DNA of 64,000 nucleotides, taken from Thermoanaerobaculia bacterium. Its GTDB lineage: Bacteria; Acidobacteriota; Thermoanaerobaculia; Multivoradales; J023. The position numbers and the translations under genes were made by a program. The DNA lies in assembly GCA_028066595.1 (NCBI GenBank), contig JALCBJ010000009.1:23851-87850 (forward strand), given 5' to 3'. The notes below the pieces were generated by a model, which was given only the letters and a program-made list of their open reading frames with translations, was not told where the DNA came from and searched no databases. Shown one piece after another: positions 19,178 to 26,176 of the stretch (position 1 is its first letter; every line of letters starts with the position of its first letter).

Positions 19178-20322
19178 GCGCGAGGAGCGGAAGCGAAGCC
19201 CCCCAGAAGCTCGATCTGACCTCCTCTGATCCGCCGCTGGTGGTCGTGGTCGGCTCTGGCGGCGTAGGCAAGACGACGCTGGCTGCCGCGATGGGCGTTG
19301 AATCGGCCCGCAGCGGATTGGACACCTTGGTCATGACCTTCGATCCATCGTTGCGTCTCAAGGATGCACTGGGTGTGGATCGCTCTGCCCAGCAAGATGA
19401 AGTGACGGTACCTCTCGACCAGACGGAAGAGGGTGGGGTCTTGCGAGCCAGCCTCCTCGACGCAGCAAGGACATTCGATCGGCTGGTGGAACGGTATTCG
19501 CCTGACGCGGAGGCACGAGACCGAATTCTGAACAACCGTTTCTACCGCCACATGGCAGGACACCTCGGCGGCATCTTGGAGTACATGGCGGTGGAGCGGC
19601 TCTATGAAGTCGCGTCGGAGGGCCGCTACGATCGCATCTTCCTGGATACGCCACCCACCTCTCAGGCGATCGATTTTCTCGAAGCGCCGGAGCGCATCGT
19701 TCAGTTCCTCGACTCCGGTGTGCTCAAAATCGCTTTACGACCTTGGTTCGATCGGGAAGGTTCGCTGAGAGTCTCGTCGGGCATTGCCGGCTTCTTGGGC
19801 CGACGCCTCGAAAGCTTCCTCGACCGCATCGTCGGACTCCAGTTGCTGCGCGACATGTCCGAGTTCTTCCGCGCATTCGAGCCGCTGTTCGACGGATTCC
19901 GACGGCGTGCGGAGAAGGTCCAGGCTTTGCTTCGAGATCGCGGCACGATCTTCGTTTTGGTTACAGGACCTGGCGAAGCACGTATCCCCGACACCCTCTT
20001 CTTTGCTCGAAAGCTCACGGATTGCGGCCACCGATTGGGTCCGGTGGTGGTCAATCGGGTCCACCCTGAATTCGATCCCGCCACGATCTCGAGCTTGCCG
20101 ACGGACTTCCGAGAGGGAGTCGATCTATTCCGCTGGCTGGGAGACACTCACCGCCGCAGCATCTCCCACCTGCGGGAGCTACTGCCGACCGATCAGGTGG
20201 TGACCGAAGTGTCGTTAGAGGCCGACGAGCCGACGGATCTAGAGGCCTTGGCTGCATTGGGCAATGCGCTCGGCCACGACCTGGTCGCCTCATGCCGCGA
20301 TGCGGCATCCTCTTCCCAATGA
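19174..20322 (+). CDS. ArsA/Get3-like ATPase, second of a pair, lacking the signature lysine
   Basis: The 382-residue protein starts at a GTG that overlaps the preceding stop, so it should be translationally coupled. Its P-loop is GSGGVGKT (residues 27-34). The Walker lysine is kept, but the signature lysine at position two of the ArsA P-loop is replaced by Ser28. Other features are a DPSLRLKDAL switch region and FLDTPPTSQAIDFLEAP, as in ArsA-like ATPases. The C-terminal third is helical and could contact a client or the partner. It presumably pairs with the upstream ATPase, which keeps the signature lysine. Confidence 0.85.
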   Translation: MSARSGSEAPQKLDLTSSDPPLVVVVGSGGVGKTTLAAAMGVESARSGLDTLVMTFDPSLRLKDALGVDRSAQQDEVTVPLDQTEEGGVLRASLLDAARTFDRLVERYSPDAEARDRILNNRFYRHMAGHLGGILEYMAVERLYEVASEGRYDRIFLDTPPTSQAIDFLEAPERIVQFLDSGVLKIALRPWFDREGSLRVSSGIAGFLGRRLESFLDRIVGLQLLRDMSEFFRAFEPLFDGFRRRAEKVQALLRDRGTIFVLVTGPGEARIPDTLFFARKLTDCGHRLGPVVVNRVHPEFDPATISSLPTDFREGVDLFRWLGDTHRRSISHLRELLPTDQVVTEVSLEADEPTDLEALAALGNALGHDLVASCRDAASSSQ

Positions 20323-20554
20323 CGCGATGCGGCGTCCAAGATCCTAGGGGTTCAGGCAAGCCTGGGGAGAAGCCCAATCCGATTTCGGAGATACGCGTGA
20401 CAGATGTGAAAATCACTGAGAACAAAGGCAGAAAGTGGCTGTCTGAAGCAGGCATCTCGCGTGCTGAGCCGGCGATGCCGCAGCGCGGCAGAAGAACCTT
20501 GACAGCTTTGCCGCGGCGCGGTATAACAGGATTGTTGATGCCGCGGTGCGTCAT
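20292..20554. repeat. Five copies of a 17-bp palindrome ATGCCGC-N3-GCGGCAT
   Basis: Copies lie at 20292-20308 (perfect), 20319-20335 (one mismatch in each arm), 20475-20491 (one mismatch), 20508-20524 (two mismatches) and 20538-20554 (one mismatch). The last three are 30-33 bp apart and surround the phaR promoter; the 20508 copy covers the spacer and the first bases of the -10 box. The core TGC...GCA dyad resembles the TGC-rich operators reported for PhaR repressors. I read the array as an autoregulatory operator region, which is an inference. The first copy overlaps the end of the upstream ATPase gene. Apart from this array the 313-base gap has no other clear content. Confidence 0.7.
20499..20527 (+). 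promoter_or_regulatory. Near-consensus sigma-70 promoter of phaR
   Basis: TTGACA (20499-20504), a 17-bp spacer and TATAAC (20522-20527) give an 11/12 match to the vegetative consensus, about 110 bases before the phaR start. A palindrome copy overlaps the spacer and -10 box, as expected for a repressor site. Confidence 0.8.
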
Positions 20555-20635
20555 GAATGGCGTAGCCGAGGTTTCGACGAAACGCAGCGCCGAATGCTCT
20601 CGAGCCCACACCGCCGGGACCGCAGGAGGACGAAC

Positions 20636-21097
20636 ATGATCCGAGTCATAAAACGCTACGAGAGTCGCAAGCTCTACGACACAGAAGAGAGTCGCTACGT
20701 GTCCCTCGAGGACATCGCCCGATGGGTTCGCGACGGCCAGGAGGTCAAGGTGATCGACAATGCCACCTCCGAAGACGTCTCCGCGCAGATCCTCACCCAG
20801 ATCATCCTGGACGAAGGGAAGCGCGGTACGTCGTTTCTGCCCACCGAGCTCCTCCACGAGCTCGTACGCGCGGGAGAGAAGGCGGTGGCACAGAGTGTCG
20901 AGCAAGTCCAGGGTCGTGTCGACCGCTTAGTGCGCAAGTCCATCGACCGGCTAGCTCCGGTTCGGAGGGCCCGTTCGGAAATGGCGGAGCTGCGTCACCG
21001 GCTCGCAGAACTCGAGAGCGCGTTGACCGAGCTGGAGTCAGAGAGCGACTCCGCCTCCGGGGACAGTAAGCCTGTGAAAGGGGCAGCGAAGTCCTGA
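20636..21097 (+). CDS. phaR: Polyhydroxyalkanoate synthesis regulator PhaR
   Basis: The 153-residue protein begins with the PHB/PHA accumulation regulator DNA-binding domain (RVIKRYESRKLYDTEESRYV, then SLEDIARWVRDGQEVKVID and DVSAQILTQII). A helical C-terminal half with heptad-like leucines follows and probably mediates oligomerisation or granule binding. PhaR represses phasin genes and itself, and is titrated away by nascent PHA granules. The ATG at 20636 has the ribosome-binding site AGGAGGA five bases upstream. It is followed by two phasin genes and preceded by a palindrome array that it may bind. Confidence 0.92.
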   Translation: MIRVIKRYESRKLYDTEESRYVSLEDIARWVRDGQEVKVIDNATSEDVSAQILTQIILDEGKRGTSFLPTELLHELVRAGEKAVAQSVEQVQGRVDRLVRKSIDRLAPVRRARSEMAELRHRLAELESALTELESESDSASGDSKPVKGAAKS

Positions 21098-21163
21098 GGC
21101 GGCTGTCTCGCACCTCAACCCCGAATCGAAGTTGCGGCGTGGAGCCGCCAGGAGACGAAGACC

Positions 21164-21550
21164 ATGAACACTCGTGAACAGATCACCGATCGCCTCCAAC
21201 AAATGAACCGCGATGCCAAGGAGCTCGGCCGCAATGTGTGGCTCGCCGGGCTCGGTACGGTCGGCATGGCCGACCAGGCCAGCCGCGACTTGTGGACCCG
21301 CCTGATCGAGCAAGGCAAGAAGGTCGAGGTCGGCGTCGACGAACTCCCGAAAGGAGATCTCCTCCGATCAGTTCGGGACGCCGGCGTGCGCGTGAACGAC
21401 CGGCTCACCGAGACCCGGGAACGGGTAGAGCGCGGAGTCGAGGAGAACATGGCCGGAGTACTTCATCGTTTCGGTGCTCCGAGTCGCCGTGACGTGCAGG
21501 ACCTGATCGATCGCGTCGACAAACTTACGCGCAAGGTCGAAAACCTGTAG
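21164..21550 (+). CDS. Phasin-like granule-associated protein (PhaI type)
   Basis: The 128-residue, mostly helical protein has the VWLAGLGTVG motif near the N-terminus shared by PhaI/PhaF phasins, and a C-terminal leucine-zipper-like segment (VQDLIDRVDKLTRKVENL). Phasins coat polyhydroxyalkanoate granules. It follows phaR after 66 bases. AGGAG lies about ten bases before the ATG, and a 7-bp inverted repeat (21098-21104 with 21143-21149) precedes it. A PHA role is inferred from family and context, because no PHA synthase gene is in the window. Confidence 0.78.
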   Translation: MNTREQITDRLQQMNRDAKELGRNVWLAGLGTVGMADQASRDLWTRLIEQGKKVEVGVDELPKGDLLRSVRDAGVRVNDRLTETRERVERGVEENMAGVLHRFGAPSRRDVQDLIDRVDKLTRKVENL

Positions 21551-21656
21551 GCCTGAGCGTTACTCTCCGCCGCGAGACCCGGCATTACCGGCTCTTGCGG
21601 CAGATTTTGGAACGAGTTCTGGATCGCTAGAGACCGCGATCCGAAAGGAGGCTGTC

Positions 21657-22208
21657 GTGGCCGAAGACAAGACGGATAAGAGCAGCAAAGGCAAAGAGAA
21701 AGTCAAGGAACTTCAGGCCGAGCTGAAGGAATCGGCGAGCAAGATCTGGCTCGCTGGACTCGGTGCGCTTCAGAGCGCCGAGGAAGAAGGCTCGAAGCTC
21801 TTCCGCAGCCTGGTAGAAAAGGGAGAGGAGTACGAGTCCAAGGGACGTGAACGTGTCGAAACGGTCAAGGACGATCTCGGGAAGCGTGTCAGCGGTGCCC
21901 GCGATCGCGCCTCCGGCACAGTTGGGAAGATCGAAGAGCATCTCGACGAAGCGGTCTCCGGCGCTCTGAAGCGTTTCGGCGTACCGACCCGAGACGAGAT
22001 CGGCACGCTGACCAAGCGGGTCGAGGAGCTGACCCGTGTCGTCGAGAGCTTGAAAGAGCAGCAGCCGGCCAAGAAGAGCGCGTCGACCGCCGCCAAGGCG
22101 TCGACCCGGAAGGCGCCGGCGAAGAAAGCTGCCGCGCGCAAGACGGCAGCGAAGAAGGCGGCTGCCAGCAAGACCTCGACGTCCAAGTCTTCGTCGAGCA
22201 ACGGCTGA
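21657..22208 (+). CDS. Phasin with lysine/alanine-rich, histone-like tail (PhaF type)
   Basis: The 183-residue protein has an N-terminal phasin domain with the same motif as its neighbour (KIWLAGLGALQSAEEEG) and a coiled-coil segment ending VEELTRVVESLKEQ. The tail, from about residue 138, is made of AKKA/TAAKKA-type repeats. This is the layout of PhaF, whose tail binds DNA and helps distribute granules at cell division. The GTG at 21657 has GGAGG about six bases upstream. It is probably a duplication of the upstream phasin with an added tail. Confidence 0.82.
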   Translation: MAEDKTDKSSKGKEKVKELQAELKESASKIWLAGLGALQSAEEEGSKLFRSLVEKGEEYESKGRERVETVKDDLGKRVSGARDRASGTVGKIEEHLDEAVSGALKRFGVPTRDEIGTLTKRVEELTRVVESLKEQQPAKKSASTAAKASTRKAPAKKAAARKTAAKKAAASKTSTSKSSSSNG

Positions 22209-22218
22209 GGACGCAGCT

Positions 22219-22254
22219 GACGCGGACGGGACTGGCCCGGTCCCGCCCGGCGTC
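22219..22254 (+). terminator. Long GC-rich hairpin after the second phasin gene
   Basis: GACGC pairs with GCGTC and CGGGAC with GTCCCG, with one internal mismatch and a short loop. A modest ATCTTC tail follows. It begins 10 bases after the phasin stop and may terminate or attenuate transcription before the patatin gene. Confidence 0.45.
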
Positions 22255-22285
22255 ATCTTCAGAGACCGGGCACGTGAGGAGTCGA

Positions 22286-23593
22286 ATGAGTCCTGGAACA
22301 CAGGAGCGGCTGACCTCCCCGGTCGGACTGGCGTTGGCCGGAGGGGCTCCCGGGGGCGCCATCTACGAGATCGGCGCCTTGCGCGCCTTGGACGAGGCGA
22401 TCCTCGGCCTCGATCTAAGGGATTGTGGATGTTTTGTCGGTGTCAGCGCAGGGGCTTTTCTCGGTGCGTGTTTGGCGAACGGACTGTCGACGGCTCAGCA
22501 AGTACGAGCGATCGTCAAACACGAGCCCGGAGAACATCCCTTCGTACCGGAGACGTTCTTCCGCCCCGCGATCAAGGAGCTGGGCCTTCGCCTCCTCAAA
22601 GTCCCGGGGCTCCTCGGCGAGGCGGTTCGCGACTACGTCACGCGGCGAGAAGGGCGTCTCCTAGATGCGCTCACCGTCGTAGGACAGGCCATCCCGGTCG
22701 GGATCTTCGACAATGATCCGATCCGGGACTACGTCCATCGAATCTTCTCGATCAAAGGCCGGACCGACGAGTTCCATCAGCTTCGCCGGAAGCTGACAGT
22801 CGTCACCACCGACCTGGAGTCGGGGGAGTCGATGCGATTCGGACACCTCGGCTGGTCGCATGTACCGATCTCCGTTGCCGTGCAGGCGTCGACGGCGTTG
22901 CCCGGGCTGTACCCACCCGTAGAGATCAATGGCCGTCAGTACGTCGATGGCATCCTGCTGAAGACGATGCACGCGTCCGTGGCGCTCGAAGCCGGCGCCG
23001 AGCTCGTGTTCTGCATCAACCCTTTGGTGCCGGTAGATACCCGTCAAGCCGTGCAGGAAAACCGCTTGGCCGCGGGTCAGGTGACGAAGCGCGGCCTTCC
23101 TTCGGTCATGTCTCAGACGGTGCGTACCCTGATCCACTCGCGTATGGTGCTAGGAGTCGGCGCCTACGAGACGAAGTACCCCGACGCCGACGTGGTGCTG
23201 ATCGAACCGCCACGGGACGACTACCAGGACTTCTTCTCGAACATCTTCAGCTTTGCCTCGCGCCGTGCCGTCGTCGAACGAGCCTACGATGCGACGCGAG
23301 AGAGCCTGCGATCGCGCAGAAAAGAGCTCGTACCGATCCTCGAGCGCCATGGACTAGGTCTCGATATCGATTTTCTCGAGGACGAGAGCAGGGACCTCTG
23401 GGTTGGCGTCGGCCTGCCGGAGTTCAGCCCAGGTGCGCGATCGAAGGCAACCCCGGAGAGTGAGTCACCCAGCGCCGAAACAAGTGAGCGTCTGGTCAGC
23501 GAGGTCGACGAGACTCTCGACCAGCTGAGTGGGTTACTGGACCGGATCGAGCGTTGGGCCGAGCATCGCTCGAAACAGCGCGAGGTTGCGTAA
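22286..23593 (+). CDS. Patatin-like phospholipase/esterase
   Basis: The 435-residue protein has the patatin oxyanion motif GGAPGG (19-24), the nucleophile elbow GVSAG (Ser54) and the dyad Asp in YVDGIL (Asp221). It should be a Ser-Asp lipid acyl hydrolase. The C-terminal 60 residues are acidic and serine-rich, ending in a short helical segment. I chose the ATG at 22286, with GAGGAG about five bases upstream, over a GTG at 22274. Its position behind phaR and the phasins suggests a granule-linked function, such as lipid or PHA mobilisation. That is an inference from context only. Confidence 0.85.
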   Translation: MSPGTQERLTSPVGLALAGGAPGGAIYEIGALRALDEAILGLDLRDCGCFVGVSAGAFLGACLANGLSTAQQVRAIVKHEPGEHPFVPETFFRPAIKELGLRLLKVPGLLGEAVRDYVTRREGRLLDALTVVGQAIPVGIFDNDPIRDYVHRIFSIKGRTDEFHQLRRKLTVVTTDLESGESMRFGHLGWSHVPISVAVQASTALPGLYPPVEINGRQYVDGILLKTMHASVALEAGAELVFCINPLVPVDTRQAVQENRLAAGQVTKRGLPSVMSQTVRTLIHSRMVLGVGAYETKYPDADVVLIEPPRDDYQDFFSNIFSFASRRAVVERAYDATRESLRSRRKELVPILERHGLGLDIDFLEDESRDLWVGVGLPEFSPGARSKATPESESPSAETSERLVSEVDETLDQLSGLLDRIERWAEHRSKQREVA

Positions 23594-23653
23594 GTATTGA
23601 TCTGCCAAGGGCTTGGGTAGTTTCTCGAGGTGTCGGGCCGGGGCACTTCGTGG

Positions 23654-23682
23654 TTGACACGGCGGGCTGCGACGGCCAGAAT
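23654..23682 (+). promoter_or_regulatory. Candidate promoter of the TPR/secreted protein operon
   Basis: TTGACA (23654-23659), a 17-bp spacer and CAGAAT (23677-23682) give a good -35 and a weaker -10. A second candidate, TTGCCA (23704-23709), 18 bp, TAATAT (23728-23733), lies closer to the gene, inside an inverted repeat TGCCA-N13-TGGCA. Confidence 0.5.
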
Positions 23683-23764
23683 GTTGGGACATTCGCGGAT
23701 AGGTTGCCAATGCATGTTGTGATGGCATAATATTCCGTGAGGCCCGACTTCTGGATTGATTTTG

Positions 23765-24775
23765 ATGATCGCCGAATCGCATACCCCCAGAGCCCTGGAA
23801 CGAGCGACCTCGCCGCTCGTCAGAGCATATGCAGAGAGCAGCACCACGCCGAAGCGTCGCGTGGAGGTTCTAGACGCCGAGACAACCGAGGAGCGCTACT
23901 ACAGCCTCCGGGACCGCAGCCAGGTTCTGGTCGACCAAGGTCGACTCGATGCGGCTCTCGAGGTCTTGCGAGAGGCATTGCAGGTCGCTGTCGAGCTGGA
24001 CGACGAGAGCTTGGTCGCGATGGCGAAGTGCAACGTCGCGGCCCTGTCGATCTCTCTCGGGAACACATCGGAGCATATTGCCGACCTCCGAGCCGTGCTG
24101 ATGAAGAACTTCAGCGCCGAGACCAGCTATCGGGCGGCGTACAACCTGTCCCATGCCTACGAGCTCCAGAAGGAATTCAAGAAGGCTCTTTTCTACGCGC
24201 AGATCGCGCGGGAGCGCGCCCTGGCGGCAGAGGATCATCTCTACGTGGCGAAGAGCCTCAATCAGATCGGCAACGGCTTGGTCGGCGAGAGCTACTTTCT
24301 GAAGGCGGTACGTAGATACCAGGAGGCGCTTCGTCTGATGGACAGAGGTTTGAACAACCTCACCGTGCCACCCAGGATCAGTTGCTCGTACTGTCTCATC
24401 GTGTTGGGACAGGTACACGAAGGGATGATGCAGCTCTTTCGCTCACTGCGGTGGATGAAACGCCATCGGGCGCTACCGGTCTATCAGGCGTGGGCTCATC
24501 TCTTTCTGTGCTGCGGTTACCTCGAGCTGGGGCGTTTTCGTCGCGCCTGGCTCCATGGGATGAAGGCTCGTTCTTTGGCTGACCAGACCGGAGACTACGG
24601 TGCCATCAAGAGCTCACTGTTCATGCTGGGAGAGGTCGAACGGAGCGCAGGGGACTCCGCGGCGTCCTACCAGTGGTTCGCCGAGATGCAGCGGCGGTTC
24701 TTTCCCGACAGTCCCGAAATGCCGGAATTGATGTCACAGATCGGAATGACGCGAGTCGTCAACCTAAGGGCGTAG
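23765..24775 (+). CDS. Tetratricopeptide-repeat protein
   Basis: The 336-residue protein has several TPR-like helix pairs, for example RSQVLVDQGRLDAALEVLREAL, AYNLSHAYELQKEFKKALFYA, LNQIGNGLVGESYFLKAVRRY and SSLFMLGEVERSAGDSAASYQW. No signal peptide, membrane segment or effector domain is visible. TPRs mediate protein binding and the partner is unknown. Nearby helices resemble the all-TPR regulators or scaffolds common in large-genome bacteria. I chose ATG at 23765; a TTG at 23756 is possible. It ends two bases before the next gene, so they are one operon. Confidence 0.65.
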   Translation: MIAESHTPRALERATSPLVRAYAESSTTPKRRVEVLDAETTEERYYSLRDRSQVLVDQGRLDAALEVLREALQVAVELDDESLVAMAKCNVAALSISLGNTSEHIADLRAVLMKNFSAETSYRAAYNLSHAYELQKEFKKALFYAQIARERALAAEDHLYVAKSLNQIGNGLVGESYFLKAVRRYQEALRLMDRGLNNLTVPPRISCSYCLIVLGQVHEGMMQLFRSLRWMKRHRALPVYQAWAHLFLCCGYLELGRFRRAWLHGMKARSLADQTGDYGAIKSSLFMLGEVERSAGDSAASYQWFAEMQRRFFPDSPEMPELMSQIGMTRVVNLRA

Positions 24776-24777
24776 CG

Positions 24778-26103
24778 ATGAAGCAATGGATCATACTCAC
24801 GACTGCCTTGGCGCTTGCTGCCCTCTGGGGAACGCAAGCCGCGGGGGCAGAGCTGGCGGTCGGGTCGGATGGACAGGTCTTGCGCCTGATCCAGGGGCAA
24901 TACGGGGATCTCTTTCCAGATGGAGAAGACATTGATCGTACTGCTTCCGTACTCGCCGTCGAGATCGTAGGGGCGGAGGGCGTATCGCGTACTCTCGTCC
25001 CGTCGACGGCTGACCTGGCAGAAGAGTTTTCACCGACTCTCTATCATGACCCGATCGTGGACGTGACCTACGTCCTCTGGTCCTCGCGTTACAACGGAGT
25101 CCATCCGTTTCTTCGTCTGACGCAGTACTCCGATGGTGAGTGGAGCGAGACGCTCGACATCACGGGCAGCGTCTTCGCCGCCAAGAACGATCCTCGACTT
25201 TCAGTTCATCACGACTCGTGGTCAGATTCTGAAGACGAGAGGATCGAGCGAACCGTCTTCCATGTGATTTGGTGGGAAGACGGCATCAGCCGAATCGAGA
25301 AGCGGGTTGCAGCGTTGATCTTGGAGAATGGAACGCTCGTCGGTTCCACGGGGTTGATCACGCTGAGCAATCTCATATCGAGCGAGGAAGATGCCCCCGA
25401 GCCGAGCGGCCTTGGCGCCGCGGTCCGGCTCGTCGACACCGAGAACGGGTTGGTGGTCGGTTTCGTCGGCAGCAGCGGACGTCTGGAGATCCTGAGATCC
25501 GCGGTCCTGCCCGAAGCCTTGAGTCAGTTGGGCGTGGCGGTAGAGCAGGCGATTCTCGCCTTCGATCCAAACCAGGGCTTGCCACTGGAAGAGGTGGTCA
25601 TCGAGTCGATCGCCCAGGCGGGGACCGACTTCCATCCTGCAACGCTGCAAGCGATGGCCGACTCGGTGTTCGATCTGATCGAGGACGCATCACCCGATTC
25701 GGGCCAGTGGGTGGCGGACACTCTTTCGAGTCTGTCCGACAAAGCCATGCCTCACATCATCGAGATCGGGGCGCGAATGAAGGCGGGCGGCCTCGAGGGT
25801 CAGGATGTTTCGGTGATCACGGTTCGCCCAGAGCACGAGGGCGCCAGGGCACCGGCGCATCACCTGGCATTCTCGAACGTCGCTAGCTTCGATTTGCCCG
25901 ACTCGGTTCCCGAAGAGGGTGCACAGCTCTTCATCTCCGAACGCGGTACGGCGGCTCTGATCGCATGGGACGACGGCGACTACGTCGCTTACCGTGAGAC
26001 GACCTCGGATGGTTGGTCTGACGTAGCTGCCCTGGATGTGACCAAAGGGATCGATCGCGCCACGGCGTATCGGATCCTCGAAGAGCGTACGCTGGAGCGG
26101 TAG
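24778..26103 (+). CDS. Exported protein of unknown function
   Basis: The 441-residue protein has a clear signal peptide (MKQWIILTTALALAALWGTQAAGA) and no other membrane segment. The mature part is acidic, with repeated Trp/Tyr-containing strands such as YVLWSSRYNGVHPFLRL, FHVIWWEDGISRIEKRV and LIAWDDGDYVAYRET. These suggest a beta-propeller-like or sialidase-like fold. I cannot see catalytic residues and do not assign a function. It starts two bases after the TPR gene stop, so the TPR protein and this exported protein are probably co-expressed. Confidence 0.6.
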   Translation: MKQWIILTTALALAALWGTQAAGAELAVGSDGQVLRLIQGQYGDLFPDGEDIDRTASVLAVEIVGAEGVSRTLVPSTADLAEEFSPTLYHDPIVDVTYVLWSSRYNGVHPFLRLTQYSDGEWSETLDITGSVFAAKNDPRLSVHHDSWSDSEDERIERTVFHVIWWEDGISRIEKRVAALILENGTLVGSTGLITLSNLISSEEDAPEPSGLGAAVRLVDTENGLVVGFVGSSGRLEILRSAVLPEALSQLGVAVEQAILAFDPNQGLPLEEVVIESIAQAGTDFHPATLQAMADSVFDLIEDASPDSGQWVADTLSSLSDKAMPHIIEIGARMKAGGLEGQDVSVITVRPEHEGARAPAHHLAFSNVASFDLPDSVPEEGAQLFISERGTAALIAWDDGDYVAYRETTSDGWSDVAALDVTKGIDRATAYRILEERTLER

Positions 26104-26176
26104 TAGTCTGGGCGCCTGTTCGGATCGATTCCGGCTGTCGGGTCGCGTCAGGCGCTACGGATCCTGAGGGACCGGC

